In this document: in pieces, positions 24,048-34,272 of the stretch
Layout of the letters: every line of letters starts with the position of its first letter
Numbering within the stretch: position 1 is the first letter of the stretch
Assembly: GCF_009749395.1 (NCBI RefSeq)
Contig: NZ_WBIR01000021.1
Location: forward strand, 28,115-92,114
Reading direction: 5' to 3'
Origin: Agromyces salentinus
GTDB taxonomy: Bacteria > Actinomycetota > Actinomycetes > Actinomycetales > Microbacteriaceae
DNA length: 64,000 nucleotides
Notes under the pieces: generated by a model
What the model was told of the DNA's origin: nothing
Database searches by the model: none
Seen by the model: only the letters and a program-made list of their open reading frames with translations
Made by a program: the position numbers and the translations under genes

Positions 24048-24253
24048 GGCGTTCCCGGACCCGGTCACGGGGCCGTCATCGCGGCTCCCGTCGCCGGCCA
24101 GCGCGAACGCGGCGCCGTCTCGACGGAGCGCGCGACGTCGAGGTCTCGGACCCGTCACCCGGCACATGTCCGGACCAGTGGGCGCCGGTTGGCACCGTGC
24201 CCTCCATCGACCGGCCCGAGCCGCCGGCGCCGGGCAGGAGTCGGGCGCAGACG

Positions 24254-24293
24254 CGGAACGGGCCCCCGTCGCCATGGACAGGGGCCCGTTCCG
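24254..24293 (-). terminator. hairpin terminator after rplQ
   Basis: Perfect 13-base stem, CGGAACGGGCCCC with GGGGCCCGTTCCG, around a 14-base loop, 15 bases past the rplQ stop. It marks the likely end of the alpha operon. The rest of the 274-base gap up to truA shows nothing clear apart from the truA -10 box. Confidence 0.7.
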
Positions 24294-24308
24294 GACTGCG
24301 TCGGGTGT

Positions 24309-24833
24309 CTACGCCTTGTCGGCGGGGGCAGCCTCTTCGGTCTCGGCCTCGACGGACTCGTCGGTCGCGTCAGCGGCCTCGGTGGTTTCGTCAGCGGGGG
24401 CGACGGCCTCATCGGCCGGAGCCTCGGCGACCGGAGCGGCAGCAGCCGGCTTGGCCGCGCGCACCTTCGGCGTCACGGGCTCGAGGACGAGCTCGATGAC
24501 CGCCATGGGCGCGTTGTCGCCCTTGCGGTTGCCGATCTTCGTGATGCGGGTGTAGCCGCCCTCACGGTCGGCGACCTGCGGAGCGATGATCGTGAACAGC
24601 TCGTGGACGACGGCCTTGTCGCCGATCACGGCGAGGACGCGACGGCGGGCGTGCAGGTCGCCGCGCTTGGCGAACGTGATGAGACGCTCGGCGAGCGGAC
24701 GGAGGCGCTTCGCCTTGGTCTCGGTCGTGGTGATCGACTTGTGCGTGTACAGCGCAGCTGCGAGGTTCGCGAGCATGAGCCGCTCGTGCGAAGGTCCGCC
24801 GCCGAGGCGGGGGCCCTTGGTGGGCTTCGGCAT
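24309..24833 (-). CDS. rplQ: 50S ribosomal protein L17
   Basis: 174 residues. The L17 core ([20 protein letters not shown] onward, about 120 residues) is followed by a roughly 50-residue acidic Ala/Glu/Asp-rich tail. Such tails are common in actinobacterial L17 and look disordered. Last gene of the alpha operon, 48 bases after rpoA. Confidence 0.97.
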   Translation of the reverse strand: MPKPTKGPRLGGGPSHERLMLANLAAALYTHKSITTTETKAKRLRPLAERLITFAKRGDLHARRRVLAVIGDKAVVHELFTIIAPQVADREGGYTRITKIGNRKGDNAPMAVIELVLEPVTPKVRAAKPAAAAPVAEAPADEAVAPADETTEAADATDESVEAETEEAAPADKA

Positions 24834-24881
24834 GGTTCGTTATCTCCAGTATTCGGGGGTGAGTGCGACGGGCGCGGTCGA

Positions 24882-25868
24882 CTAGTTCTCTTCTTCGAAG
24901 CCCGTGTAGAAGTGGGCGCCGTCGAAACCGGGAACCGAGTCCTTCAGCGAAAGACCCATCTCGGTGAGCTTGTCCTTGACCTCATCCACCGACTTCTGAC
25001 CGAAGTTGCGGATGTTCATGAGCTGCGACTCCGAGAGCGCGACGAGCTCGGACACGGTGTTGATGCCCTCGCGCTTGAGGCAGTTGTAGCTGCGCACCGA
25101 GAGGTCGAGGTCTTCGATCGGGATCGAGAGCTCGCTCGAGAGCACGGCGTCGACCGGCGCGGGGCCGATCTCGATGCCTTCAGCGGCGACGTTCAGCTCG
25201 CGGGCGAGACCGAACAGCTCGGTGAGCGTGCGGCCGGCCGACGCGATCGCGTCACGCGGGCTGATGGCCGGCTTCGACTCGACATCGACCACGAGGCGGT
25301 CGAAGTCGGTGCGCTCGCCGGCACGGGTGGCCTCGACGCGGTAGGTGACCTTGAGGACCGGCGAGTAGATCGAGTCGACCGGGATCTGGCCGGCCTCGGA
25401 GTACTCGTTGCGGTTCTGGCTGGCCGAGACGTAGCCGCGGCCACGCTCGATCGTGAGCTCGAGCTCGAACTTCGCCGACTCGTTGAGCGTGGCGATGACG
25501 AGCTCGGGGTTGTGCACCTCGACGCCGGCCGGAGCCGAGATGTCGGCTGCGGTGACCTCGCCGGCACCCTGCTTGCGCAGGTACGCCGTGATGGGCTCGT
25601 CGTGCTCGCTCGAGACGACCAGGTTCTTGATGTTCAGGATGATCTCGGTGACGTCTTCACGCACGCCGGGAACGGTCGAGAACTCGTGGAGCACGCCGTC
25701 GATGCGGATGCTCGTCACGGCTGCGCCCGGGATGGACGAGAGGAGCGTACGCCGGAGCGAGTTGCCCAGGGTGTAACCGAAGCCCGGCTCGAGGGGCTCG
25801 ATCACGAAACGCGAACGGAACTCCGAGATGTTCTCTTCGGTGAGCGTCGGACGCTGTGCGATCAGCAC
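24882..25868 (-). CDS. rpoA: RNA polymerase subunit alpha
   Basis: 328 residues. N-terminal dimerisation domain ([20 protein letters not shown] at about residue 33) and C-terminal DNA- and activator-binding domain ([20 protein letters not shown] onward). It nucleates polymerase assembly. It follows rpsK after a 177-base gap and precedes rplQ. rpsD, often between rpsK and rpoA, is absent here. Confidence 0.98.
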   Translation of the reverse strand: MLIAQRPTLTEENISEFRSRFVIEPLEPGFGYTLGNSLRRTLLSSIPGAAVTSIRIDGVLHEFSTVPGVREDVTEIILNIKNLVVSSEHDEPITAYLRKQGAGEVTAADISAPAGVEVHNPELVIATLNESAKFELELTIERGRGYVSASQNRNEYSEAGQIPVDSIYSPVLKVTYRVEATRAGERTDFDRLVVDVESKPAISPRDAIASAGRTLTELFGLARELNVAAEGIEIGPAPVDAVLSSELSIPIEDLDLSVRSYNCLKREGINTVSELVALSESQLMNIRNFGQKSVDEVKDKLTEMGLSLKDSVPGFDGAHFYTGFEEEN

Positions 25869-26045
25869 TGTGGATTCCTTTCGGCAGGGTGTCCGCTATA
25901 TGACACCTGCGAGTTCGAGGATCTTGAGTTGTGAGAGAACTGGTCCGCCGGTCGAGTGGGCCCCGCATGCCCGTTCCGAGACTCGCGGATGCCGCGGAGT
26001 GCTCGAGACGGGCGCGGGGCGCCACGTCGACCAGCGAGAGTGGAA

Positions 26046-26444
26046 CTAGACGCGGCGACGCTTGGGCGGGCGGCAGCCGTTGTGAGCCTGGGGCGTCACG
26101 TCGTTGATGCTGCCGACCTCGAGGCCTGCGGCCTGAAGCGAGCGGATCGCGGTCTCACGGCCCGAGCCAGGGCCCTTGACGAAGACGTCGACCTTCTTCA
26201 TGCCGTGCTCCTGCGCCTGGCGCGCGGCCGACTCGGCGGCGAGCTGAGCGGCGAACGGGGTCGACTTGCGCGAACCCTTGAAGCCGACGCCACCGGACGA
26301 AGCCCAGCTGATGACCGCACCGGTGGTGTCGGTGATCGAGACGATCGTGTTGTTGAACGTCGACTTGATGTGGGCCTGGCCCACGGCGATGTTCTTCTTT
26401 TCCTTCTTGCGCGGCTTGCGAGTAGCCGCCTTGGATGCTGCCAT
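26046..26444 (-). CDS. rpsK: 30S ribosomal protein S11
   Basis: 132 residues. The core shows [19 protein letters not shown] and the C-terminal [20 protein letters not shown]. It binds the 16S platform and forms part of the mRNA exit channel. Between rpsM and rpoA. Confidence 0.98.
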   Translation of the reverse strand: MAASKAATRKPRKKEKKNIAVGQAHIKSTFNNTIVSITDTTGAVISWASSGGVGFKGSRKSTPFAAQLAAESAARQAQEHGMKKVDVFVKGPGSGRETAIRSLQAAGLEVGSINDVTPQAHNGCRPPKRRRV

Positions 26445-26476
26445 GTGTGAAATCTCCTAGATCTGGCGACGAGCGG

Positions 26477-26857
26477 TTACTTGCGGCCGGGCTTCTTCTT
26501 GCCGGCGACGGTGCGCTTCGGGCCCTTGCGGGTACGAGCGTTGGTCTTGGTGCGCTGACCGCGGACCGGAAGGCCGCGACGGTGGCGGATGCCCTCGTAC
26601 GAGCCGATCTCGACCTTGCGGCGGATGTCTGCGGCAACCTCGCGGCGAAGATCGCCCTCGACCTTGTAGTTGCCCTCGATGTAGTCGCGCAGCGCGACGA
26701 GCTGCTCGTCGCTGAGGTCCTTGACGCGGATGTTCCCGTCGATGCCGGTGTCCGCGAGCGTCTTCAGCGCGCGAGTGCGGCCGACGCCGTAGATGTAGGT
26801 AAGTGCGATCTCCACGCGCTTTTCGCGCGGGATGTCGACTCCTGCAAGACGTGCCAT
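26477..26857 (-). CDS. rpsM: 30S ribosomal protein S13
   Basis: 126 residues from ATG 26857, the family start [14 protein letters not shown]; an in-frame upstream start at 26917 is rejected. The C-terminal basic tail ([15 protein letters not shown]) contacts tRNA. It lies 170 bases after rpmJ and 32 before rpsK. Confidence 0.98.
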   Translation of the reverse strand: MARLAGVDIPREKRVEIALTYIYGVGRTRALKTLADTGIDGNIRVKDLSDEQLVALRDYIEGNYKVEGDLRREVAADIRRKVEIGSYEGIRHRRGLPVRGQRTKTNARTRKGPKRTVAGKKKPGRK

Positions 26858-27027
26858 GGGTGGCTTCTCCTGTTGTGAAGTGGAGGTGTGGAGCAGTACC
26901 GGTGCCCGGGCCTCCAACCCGAGGTGTCCCCGCGCATCCGGAGATGACGCGGTTCTGGTGCTGCCGATATGCGATGTTCAGTTATGGGTACGAGCCAGGC
27001 CCGAGGGCCGGCTCGAAAGTCTTCTGA

Positions 27028-27141
27028 CTAGCCCTGGCGCTGCTTGTGGCGCGGGTTCTCGCAGATCACCATGACGTTGCCGTGGCGGCGGATGACCTTG
27101 CACTTGTCGCAGATGGGCTTGACGGAGGGGTTGACCTTCAT
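27028..27141 (-). CDS. rpmJ: 50S ribosomal protein L36
   Basis: 37 residues. Starts [14 protein letters not shown]. The zinc ligands Cys11, Cys14, Cys27 and His32 are all present, so this is the zinc-binding (C+) form. It completes the infA-rpmJ-rpsM-rpsK order of the alpha operon. Confidence 0.97.
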   Translation of the reverse strand: MKVNPSVKPICDKCKVIRRHGNVMVICENPRHKQRQG

Positions 27142-27209
27142 GAGTGTTTCCTTGGATTCGCTGTCTTCGTGCCCGCGGGGTGCCTCGGGCCGTTACTTTC
27201 CAGCAGCGC

Positions 27210-27431
27210 TTACTTGTAGCGGTAGACGATGCGTCCGCGCGTCAGGTCGTAGGGGCTCAGCTCCACGATCACGCGATCCTCGGGGAGGATTCGGATGTAG
27301 TGCTGACGCATCTTGCCTGAGATGTGTGCGAGAACCTTGTGTCCGTTCGTCAACTCGACCCGGAACATTGCGTTCGGGAGAGCCTCGACGACCGAGCCTT
27401 CGATCTCGATGACGCCGTCTTTCTTGGCCAT
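27210..27431 (-). CDS. infA: translation initiation factor IF-1
   Basis: 73 residues, OB fold. [20 protein letters not shown] and [12 protein letters not shown] are the conserved ends. It blocks the ribosomal A site during initiation. Heads the alpha group; 202 bases separate it from the ptsI-like gene upstream. Confidence 0.98.
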   Translation of the reverse strand: MAKKDGVIEIEGSVVEALPNAMFRVELTNGHKVLAHISGKMRQHYIRILPEDRVIVELSPYDLTRGRIVYRYK

Positions 27432-27633
27432 AGCCTCACTATCGCTTGGAGTTTGGGATGCTGGTCGTGCGATGATGCTTCGTGTCGGCGTCGAGGCGAG
27501 CCCGACGAGTCGTCGGGCATGCCAAGGCGCACGTGCAGAGCACCAAGGGTCAACTCTAGGTCATTCCGCGCGATTAAGCCAGTCGGGCCGGAAGTGGCCT
27601 GCTCGCCGCCGAGCGGTTTCCGATCCGGACCCG

Positions 27634-29310
27634 TCAGCGACCGTCCGACTCCGATACGGACGGTGCGCCCGCCGCCTCCGCCGCCGCGCGCGCCTCGACC
27701 GCTCCCTCGGCCGCCAGGGCGGCGCCGGCCATCCGCACCGCATCGACCGTGCCGTACCTCGCGAGCGCGGCGCGCACGTCGGCGAGGGCATGCGGCGACA
27801 TCGACAGGCTCGTGGCTCCGAGCCCCACGAGGACGACCGCCAGCAGCGGATCCGCGGCGGCCTCCCCGCAGATGCCGACCGGCTTGCCGAGGTTCCTGCC
27901 TGCGGCGCCGACCTCACCGATGAGACGGAGAACGGCCGGATGCCACGGATCCTGCAACGCGGCGACCGAACCGAGCAACCGATCGGCCGCCATCGTGTAC
28001 TGCGCGAGGTCGTTCGTGCCGATCGACGCGAAGTCGGCGACCGCGAGGACGCGGTCGGCGATGAGTGCCGCCGACGGGGTCTCGACCATGATGCCTGCGA
28101 CGCGGATCCCGAGTTCGCGCGCCAACCCCGTGAAGTAGCGCGTCTCCTCGACGGTCGCGACCATCGGCGCCATCACCTCGAGCTGGGCATCCGTGGCGGC
28201 ATCCGCGCGAGCGAGTGCGGTGAGCTGGTCGCGGAGCACGTGCTCCCCCGCGCGCAACGAGCGGATGCCCCGCAGCCCGAGTGCCGGGTTCGGCTCGTCG
28301 TCCGTGGCGAGGAAGGCGAGCGGCTTGTCGGCGCCCGCGTCGAGCACGCGGACCACGACCTTGCGCCCAGGGAAGGCCGCGAGAACGCGGGTGTACTGCT
28401 CCTGCTGCGCCTCGATGGACGGCGCCTCCTCGGCGTCGAGGAAGAGGAACTCTGTGCGGAAGAGTCCGACCCCCTCGGCACCGAGGCGGACCGCGTCGTC
28501 GACCGCATCGGCGGAACCGAGGTTCGCCAGGAGCGGGAGCGCTGCACCGTCGGCGAGGGCGCCGGGCCGTATCGGAGCGTCGGCACGTGCCGCGCGCTCA
28601 GCGATGCGCTCCGTGGCGGCCGCGAGGTCGTCGACGGTCGGCCCTTGCGTCACGGTTCCTGCCGCGGAATCCACGATCACCTCTTCGCCGTCTGCGAGGT
28701 GATCGGCTCCGCGGGCCCCCACGACTGCGACGAGGCCGCTCTCGCGCGCGAGGATCGCCGTATGCGAGGTCGGTCCGCCCTCCGAGGTGACCACCGCCAG
28801 TACCTGGCCCAGGTCGAGGGTGACCGCATCGGCCGGCGAGAGGTCGCGCGCCACGAGCACGAACGGATGCCCCGGATCGGGCACCCCGGGCGCCGGAACG
28901 CCGGCCAGGACCGCTCTCACCCGCTGGGAGACGTCGTCGAGGTCGGCGGCCCGCTCGGCGAGGTACCCGCCCATGCCGGCGAGCAGGTCTCGGTAGCCGG
29001 CGAACCCCTCGAACACGGCACGCTCAGCCGTCGTCCCCGTGGCGATCCGGTCGGCGACCTGGCCGGCAAGGGTCGGGTCCTTGGCCATGAGCGCCTGCGC
29101 CTCCAGGATCTCCTTGGCCGAGCCGCCGACGCGACCCCCGCGCGCCTCGAGATCGGCTGCAACGGCCGCGAGGGCTCGGTTCGCGCGCTCGATCTCGGCT
29201 TCCGTGCCGATCGCGCTCGCTCGCTCTACGGGGTCGGGCAGCGGATCCGCCATTCGGGCGACGACGCCGATCGCGACTCCCCCGCCGATGCCCGTTCCCC
29301 TGATCAGCAT
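27634..29310 (-). CDS. ptsI: phosphoenolpyruvate-protein phosphotransferase (PTS enzyme I)
   Basis: 558 residues, close to the usual 560-575. Takes phosphate from PEP to HPr in sugar transport. The phosphorylated histidine is in TSEGGPTSHTAILARE. The PEP-binding barrel shows GVGLFRTEFLFLD and the catalytic cysteine in PVGICGEAAAD. GGAGGGCGACGG gives a ribosome site for ATG 29310. It lies among translation genes, between map and infA, which is unusual. No HPr or enzyme II gene is in the window. Confidence 0.92.
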   Translation of the reverse strand: MLIRGTGIGGGVAIGVVARMADPLPDPVERASAIGTEAEIERANRALAAVAADLEARGGRVGGSAKEILEAQALMAKDPTLAGQVADRIATGTTAERAVFEGFAGYRDLLAGMGGYLAERAADLDDVSQRVRAVLAGVPAPGVPDPGHPFVLVARDLSPADAVTLDLGQVLAVVTSEGGPTSHTAILARESGLVAVVGARGADHLADGEEVIVDSAAGTVTQGPTVDDLAAATERIAERAARADAPIRPGALADGAALPLLANLGSADAVDDAVRLGAEGVGLFRTEFLFLDAEEAPSIEAQQEQYTRVLAAFPGRKVVVRVLDAGADKPLAFLATDDEPNPALGLRGIRSLRAGEHVLRDQLTALARADAATDAQLEVMAPMVATVEETRYFTGLARELGIRVAGIMVETPSAALIADRVLAVADFASIGTNDLAQYTMAADRLLGSVAALQDPWHPAVLRLIGEVGAAGRNLGKPVGICGEAAADPLLAVVLVGLGATSLSMSPHALADVRAALARYGTVDAVRMAGAALAAEGAVEARAAAEAAGAPSVSESDGR

Positions 29311-29447
29311 CCGTCGCCCTCCCGCGTCCGTTCGGAGGAGACTCGCGCACGCACGCTCCCAGCCGGCTCCCCCGCATTCACCCTAGTCCTCGGATGGATG
29401 CCTCGCGCGGGCGCGGTGGGGACGGCGCCCCTCATCGTCGGGCCGCG

Positions 29448-30275
29448 TCAGGAGATGGGGACCGGCACGATGCCGAGCGGGGCGAGCGCCGCGGCTCCGC
29501 CGTCCTCGGAGGTGAGCACCCAGATGCCGTCGGCGTGGACCGCGACGGAGTGCTCCCAGTGGGCGGCGTCGGCGCCGTCGGAGGTGGTGACGGTCCAGCC
29601 GTCGTCACGGATGAACGTCTCGACGGAACCCGCGACGATCATCGGCTCGATCGCGACCACGAGCCCCGGTCGCACAGCGGGGCCGCGGCGATCCACCCGA
29701 TAGTTGAACACGGGCGGCTCCTCGTGCATCGAGCGGCCGATGCCGTGGCCGACGTAGTCGGTGAGGATGCCGTACTCGCCCTGGCTCTCGACGAACTCCT
29801 CGATGGCGAAGCCGACCTCGTTGAGCCGTCGCACGCTCGCGAGTGCTGCGATGCCGTGCCAGAGCGCCGCCTCAGTCACTTCGCTGAGTCGCGTCCGCGC
29901 GGCGACCACGTCCGGCCTCTCGGGGTCGGGGATCACGGTCGTGAACGCCGCGTCTCCGTTCCAGCCGTCGACCTCCGCGCCACCGTCGACGGAGACGATG
30001 TCACCGGCGCGGAAGCGCCGGTCGACGGGGATCCCGTGCACCACGTCATCGCCGACCGAGACGCAGAGCGTGTGCCGGTAGCCGGGCTCGAGCTTGAAGT
30101 TGGAGCGACCGCCTCGTTCGAGGATCGCGCGCTCCGCTGCCGCATCGAGGTCGAGACCGGTCGCGCCGGGCGCGATCAGGCGGCGGGCCTCGGCGAGGGC
30201 CGCCGCCGTCGCCTCCCCGGCCGCGCGCATCGCGCGCAACTCCTGGGGCGACTTGTAGATCGACCGGCGGAACAC
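29448..30275 (-). CDS. map: type I methionine aminopeptidase
   Basis: 275 residues from GTG 30275. Removes N-terminal methionine. The metal ligands can be followed in order: Asp in SVDGGA, Asp in WNGDAAF, His in VGHGIGRSMHEEP, Glu in VAIEPM and Glu in WEHSVAV, plus the substrate His in DDVVHGIP. It lies five bases after adk, as in most bacteria. Confidence 0.96.
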   Translation of the reverse strand: MFRRSIYKSPQELRAMRAAGEATAAALAEARRLIAPGATGLDLDAAAERAILERGGRSNFKLEPGYRHTLCVSVGDDVVHGIPVDRRFRAGDIVSVDGGAEVDGWNGDAAFTTVIPDPERPDVVAARTRLSEVTEAALWHGIAALASVRRLNEVGFAIEEFVESQGEYGILTDYVGHGIGRSMHEEPPVFNYRVDRRGPAVRPGLVVAIEPMIVAGSVETFIRDDGWTVTTSDGADAAHWEHSVAVHADGIWVLTSEDGGAAALAPLGIVPVPIS

Positions 30276-30280
30276 GCGGG

Positions 30281-30913
30281 TCAGGCTGCTGCGCCGTTGC
30301 CGCCGGACCCGCTGACCACGAGACCACGCTCGGCGAGGCCGTCGAAGATCCGCTGCGTGACCTCGTCGAGCGTGCCGATGCCGTCGATCTTGACCACGAG
30401 TCCCTGCTCCCGATACACGTCGAGGATCGGGGCGGTCTCGCGCTCGTAGATGGCGAGTCGGTTCGCGATGACCTCTTCGGTGTCGTCGGTGCGTCCCTGC
30501 TGCACGGCACGGTCGTGCAGACGCGTGATGCTCTCCTGCCGGGGGACGTCGAGCTCGATGACGGCATCGAGCGCCTCCCCGCGTGCGGAGAGGAACGCGG
30601 CGAGGTCGTCGACCTGGCCGCGGTTGCGGGGGTAGCCGTCGAGCAGGAAGCCGTCGGCGGCATCAGCCTGGGCGAGGCGGTCGCGCACGAGCTCGCTCGT
30701 GAGCTCGTCGGGCACGAGATCGCCCGCCTCGATGATCGCCTGGACGCGCTTGCCGAGCTCGGTTCCGTTGGCCACGTTTGCCCGGAAGATGTCGCCCGTG
30801 GCGACCTGCGGCACCCCGAAGGCCTCGGCGACGAGCACACCCTGCGTGCCCTTGCCGGAGCCCTGCGGGCCCACGATCAGGAAGCGCGCCGAACCGCTGG
30901 CGGACGCCGTCAT
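30281..30913 (-). CDS. adk: adenylate kinase
   Basis: 210 residues. Walker A GPQGSGKGTQ near residue 15, NMP-binding GDIFRANVANGTELG and FLLDGYPRN. The LID is the short actinobacterial type (GRTDDTEEVIANRL) without zinc cysteines. The last 10 residues are a Gly/Ala tail. ATG overlaps the secY stop by 4 bases. Confidence 0.96.
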   Translation of the reverse strand: MTASASGSARFLIVGPQGSGKGTQGVLVAEAFGVPQVATGDIFRANVANGTELGKRVQAIIEAGDLVPDELTSELVRDRLAQADAADGFLLDGYPRNRGQVDDLAAFLSARGEALDAVIELDVPRQESITRLHDRAVQQGRTDDTEEVIANRLAIYERETAPILDVYREQGLVVKIDGIGTLDEVTQRIFDGLAERGLVVSGSGGNGAAA

Positions 30914-32229
30914 CGCAGGAGCCCCTCGTAGTGCCGCTGCTGCAGCTGTGCGTCGATCTGCTTCACCGTCTCGAGGCCGACGCCCACGATGATCAGAATC
31001 GATGCGCCACCGAACGGGAAGTTCTGGTTCGCGCCGAAGGCCGAGAGGGCGATCAGCGGCAGCAGCGCGATGGCGCCGAGGTAGAGGGATCCCGGCAGCG
31101 TGATGCGGGTGAGCACGTAGTCGAGGTACTCCGCGGTCGGACGACCTGCACGGATGCCGGGGATGAATCCGCCGTACTTCTTCATGTTCTCGGCGACCTC
31201 ATCGGGGTTGAACGTGATCGCGACGTAGAAGTACGTGAACCCGACGATGAGCAGGAAGTACAGGAGCATGTAGAGCGGGTGGTCGCCCTGCGTCAGGTAG
31301 TTCGTGATCCAGACGACCCAGGCCTGCGGCTCCTCGCCCTGCGCGGGCTGGTTGAACTGGGCGATGAGTGCGGGCAGGTAGAGCAGCGAGGACGCGAAGA
31401 TGACGGGCACGACGCCGGCCATGTTCACCTTGATCGGGATGTACGTGTTGTTGCCGCCGTACGTGCGCCGGCCGACCATTCGCTTGGCGTACTGCACCGG
31501 AACCCGGCGCTGGGACTGCTCGACGAACACGACCGCGACGACCACGAGGAGTCCGACCGCGAGCACGACGAAGAAGGTGTCGAGGCCGCGCGCCTGGGCG
31601 ATGGCCCACAGCGAGCCGGGGAAGCTCGAGGCGATCGAGGTGAAGATCAGCAGCGACATGCCGTTGCCGATGCCTCGCTCGGTGATGAGCTCGCCCATCC
31701 ACATGATGAGGCCCGTACCGGCGGTCATGGTGATGACCATGAGGAGGATCGCGTACCAGGCGTCGTTCGTGATGAGCTGCGAACACGCGGGGTCACCCGA
31801 GGGGAACAGCGCACCTGAACGGGCGACCGTGATCAGCGTCGTCGACTGGAGCACGCCGAGGGCGATCGTCAGGTATCGCGTGTACTGCGTGAGGCGGCCC
31901 TGGCCCGACTGGCCCTCCTTGTAGAGGGTCTCGAAGTGGGGGATGACCACGCGGAGCAGCTGCACGATGATCGACGCGGTGATGTACGGCATGATGCCGA
32001 GCGCGAAGATCGACAGCTGGAGCAGCGCCCCGCCGGAGAACAGGTTGACGAGCTCGTAGAGGCCCGTCGTGGTCTGGCTTGCAGCGAGACACGCCTGCAC
32101 GTTGCCGAAGTCCACGAACGGCGCCGGAATGAACGAGCCGAGCCGGAACAGGGCGACGATGCCCAGCGTGAACCCGAGCTTGCGGCGTAGATCCGGCGTG
32201 CGGAAGATCCGCCCGATGGCGTTGAACAC
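30910..32229 (-). CDS. secY: protein translocase subunit SecY
   Basis: 439 residues with ten membrane helices. Forms the protein-conducting channel of the inner membrane. Family stretches: LGFTLGIVALFRLGSFIPAP at the N-terminus, GQGRLTQYTRYLT and FTYFYVAITFNPDEVAENMK. It follows rplO after a 115-base gap that holds a hairpin repeat, and overlaps adk. Confidence 0.98.
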   Translation of the reverse strand: MFNAIGRIFRTPDLRRKLGFTLGIVALFRLGSFIPAPFVDFGNVQACLAASQTTTGLYELVNLFSGGALLQLSIFALGIMPYITASIIVQLLRVVIPHFETLYKEGQSGQGRLTQYTRYLTIALGVLQSTTLITVARSGALFPSGDPACSQLITNDAWYAILLMVITMTAGTGLIMWMGELITERGIGNGMSLLIFTSIASSFPGSLWAIAQARGLDTFFVVLAVGLLVVVAVVFVEQSQRRVPVQYAKRMVGRRTYGGNNTYIPIKVNMAGVVPVIFASSLLYLPALIAQFNQPAQGEEPQAWVVWITNYLTQGDHPLYMLLYFLLIVGFTYFYVAITFNPDEVAENMKKYGGFIPGIRAGRPTAEYLDYVLTRITLPGSLYLGAIALLPLIALSAFGANQNFPFGGASILIIVGVGLETVKQIDAQLQQRHYEGLLR

Positions 32230-32269
32230 TCGTCCTCCTGTTGCTCCGTCGTGGAGTCAGTCCAAATAT

Positions 32270-32327
32270 GGGTCGAGCCTGTCGAGACCCCCGTGAATCA
32301 TACGCGAGGTCCCGACAGGCTCGAACC
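32270..32327. repeat. REP-like inverted repeat between rplO and secY
   Basis: Arms 32270-32289 and 32308-32327 match at 18 of 20 positions (core GAGCCTGTCG / CGACAGGCTC) around an 18-base loop. A single related copy lies at 42088-42106. The same core is a common intergenic element in Microbacteriaceae as I recall it. As a hairpin inside the operon it may act as partial terminator or processing site. Confidence 0.7.
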
Positions 32328-32344
32328 GGTTGTGGTGCTTTGGT

Positions 32345-33028
32345 CTACTTGACCGAACCGCCGGCGGCGACGATCTTCTGCTCTGCAGAGCCGGAGACCT
32401 TGTCGACCGCGACGTTGAGCTTGACCTGGAGGTCTCCGTTGCCGAGGACCTTCACGCGCTCGTTCTTGCGGACGGCGCCCTTCTCCACCAGGTCGGCGAT
32501 GGTGACGTCGCCGCCCTTCGGGTAGAGCTCCGCGAGCTTGTCCAGGTTCACGACCTGGTACTCCACGCGGAACGGGTTCTTGAAGCCGCGCAGCTTCGGC
32601 GCACGCATGTGGTACGGAAGCTGGCCACCCTCGAAACCGGGGCGGATGTTGTTGCGGGCCTTCGAGCCCTTGGTGCCACGACCGGCCGTCTTGCCCTTGG
32701 AACCCTCACCGCGTCCGACGCGGGTCTTGTCCTTCTTGGCACCGGGAGCCGGACGAAGGTGGTGCACCTTGAGCACGGGCTCGCGCTTCTCGGCGACATC
32801 CGCCTTCGGCGCTGCCTTCTTGGTGGCGGCGGCCTTCGCCGGGGCCTTCTTCGCGGGAGCCTTCTCGGCAGCCGTGTCGTCGGCCTTGGAGGCGGCGGCC
32901 TTCGCCGGAGCCTTCTTGGCGGCGGTCGCCTTGGGAGCGGCCTTCTCGGAGGCGGGCTTGGCGGCCGCCTTCTTCGCAGGAGCCTTCTTGGGGGCGTCTG
33001 CGGTGGCGTCGATCTTCTCGTCAGCCAT
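32345..33028 (-). CDS. rplO: 50S ribosomal protein L15 with long Lys/Ala N-terminal extension
   Basis: 227 residues, against about 145-150 for the family. The L15 core starts around residue 83 ([20 protein letters not shown]). Residues 1-80 are a Lys/Ala/Pro repeat of the AKKAPAK type, resembling the tails of histone H1 and actinobacterial HU. The start ATG 33028 shares one base with the rpmD stop, so the extension is in frame and coupled. Function of the tail unknown; nucleic-acid binding is likely from charge. Confidence 0.95.
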   Translation of the reverse strand: MADEKIDATADAPKKAPAKKAAAKPASEKAAPKATAAKKAPAKAAASKADDTAAEKAPAKKAPAKAAATKKAAPKADVAEKREPVLKVHHLRPAPGAKKDKTRVGRGEGSKGKTAGRGTKGSKARNNIRPGFEGGQLPYHMRAPKLRGFKNPFRVEYQVVNLDKLAELYPKGGDVTIADLVEKGAVRKNERVKVLGNGDLQVKLNVAVDKVSGSAEQKIVAAGGSVK

Positions 33029-33213
33029 TAGTCAATCTCCTCAACCTTCACGAGGTGAGCGACGGTGTTGACGTACCCGCGGTTCTGCGGGTTGTCCTCA
33101 CGCACGACCGACTGGCCGATTCGCTTGAGACCGAGGCTGCGCAGCGTGTCACGCTGGTACTGCTTCTCGCTCACCTTGGACTTGATCTGGGTCACCTTGA
33201 GCTGCTTGGCCAT
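33028..33213 (-). CDS. rpmD: 50S ribosomal protein L30
   Basis: 61 residues, beginning [17 protein letters not shown]. Normal bacterial length. Start overlaps the rpsE stop by one base and its stop overlaps the rplO start by one base. Standard spc order. Confidence 0.97.
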   Translation of the reverse strand: MAKQLKVTQIKSKVSEKQYQRDTLRSLGLKRIGQSVVREDNPQNRGYVNTVAHLVKVEEID

Positions 33214-33914
33214 CAGGCACCTGCCTTCGCTGCTGCGGCGGCCTCGGCCGCCTGCGCCTCGGCACGCAGCAGGCGGGCCGGAGCCACCTGGTCGTAGTCG
33301 AGACCACGACGGGCGGCCACGGCGCGCGGCTCCTCGAGCTGCTTCAGCGACTCGACGGTTGCGTGCACGATGTTGATCGTGTTCGACGAGCCGAGCGACT
33401 TCGACAGCACGTCGTGGATGCCCGCGCACTCGAGGACGGCGCGCACCGGACCACCGGCGATGACACCGGTACCGGGCGAAGCCGGACGCAGGAGGACGAC
33501 ACCGGCGGCCGCCTCACCCTGCACGGGGTGCGGGATGGTCGAACCGACGCGAGGCACGCGGAAGAAGTTCTTCTTCGCCTCCTCGACGCCCTTCGAGATC
33601 GCGGTCGGCACCTCGCGGGCCTTGCCGTAGCCGACGCCGACGAGTCCGTTGCCGTCGCCCACGACGACGAGCGCCGTGAAGCTGAAGCGACGGCCGCCCT
33701 TGACGACCTTCGACACGCGGTTGATGGTCACGACGCGCTCGAGGAACTGGCTCTTCTCGGCGTCGCGGCCACCGCGGTCGCGGCCACCCTGGTTGCGGTC
33801 ACGACCGCCGCCACGGCGGTTGTCGCGCTCGTTGCGGGCGGGCTCGGAGGCTGCCGCCGTCTCGACGGGTGCCTCTGCAGTCACCTCGGTCTCCTTAACA
33901 GTGTTCTCACTCAC
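33213..33914 (-). CDS. rpsE: 30S ribosomal protein S5
   Basis: 233 residues. The core ([20 protein letters not shown] onward) follows a 55-residue N-terminal tail that is first acidic, then Arg/Gly-rich ([14 protein letters not shown]). S5 helps decoding accuracy and mRNA unwinding. A 20-residue Ala-rich tail ends the protein. It overlaps rplR by 4 bases. Confidence 0.97.
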   Translation of the reverse strand: MSENTVKETEVTAEAPVETAAASEPARNERDNRRGGGRDRNQGGRDRGGRDAEKSQFLERVVTINRVSKVVKGGRRFSFTALVVVGDGNGLVGVGYGKAREVPTAISKGVEEAKKNFFRVPRVGSTIPHPVQGEAAAGVVLLRPASPGTGVIAGGPVRAVLECAGIHDVLSKSLGSSNTINIVHATVESLKQLEEPRAVAARRGLDYDQVAPARLLRAEAQAAEAAAAAKAGA

Positions 33915-34270
33915 AGGTTGAGCCCTGCCTCTCGCGCTCCATCGGCGATCGCTGCGACACGACCGGCGTACTTGTTGCCGCCGCGGTCGAAGACGACGGA
34001 CTCGATGCCGGCCTTCTTCGCACGCTCTGCGACGAGCTCGCCGACCTTCTTGGCCTTGGCGGTCTTGTCACCTTCGAATGCACGGAGGTCTGCCTCCATG
34101 GTCGAGGCGCTGGCGACGGTCAGGCCCTTGCTGTCGTCGACGACCTGCACGAACACGTGACGGGCCGAACGGGTGACGACGAGGCGCGGGCGCAGCTCGG
34201 TGCCGACGACCTTCTTGCGAAGGCGGGTGTGGCGGCGCGAACGCGCAGCCGTCTTGGTCTTCACAGCCAT
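33911..34270 (-). CDS. rplR: 50S ribosomal protein L18
   Basis: 119 residues. Binds 5S rRNA. Basic N-terminus and the conserved [20 protein letters not shown] near the C-terminus. It follows rplF by two bases and overlaps rpsE. Confidence 0.98.
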   Translation of the reverse strand: MAVKTKTAARSRRHTRLRKKVVGTELRPRLVVTRSARHVFVQVVDDSKGLTVASASTMEADLRAFEGDKTAKAKKVGELVAERAKKAGIESVVFDRGGNKYAGRVAAIADGAREAGLNL

Positions 34271-34272
34271 GA

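Noticed and set aside
24045..24275. Short protein between rplQ and truA
   Set aside because: Overlaps the terminator hairpin and has shadow-type composition.
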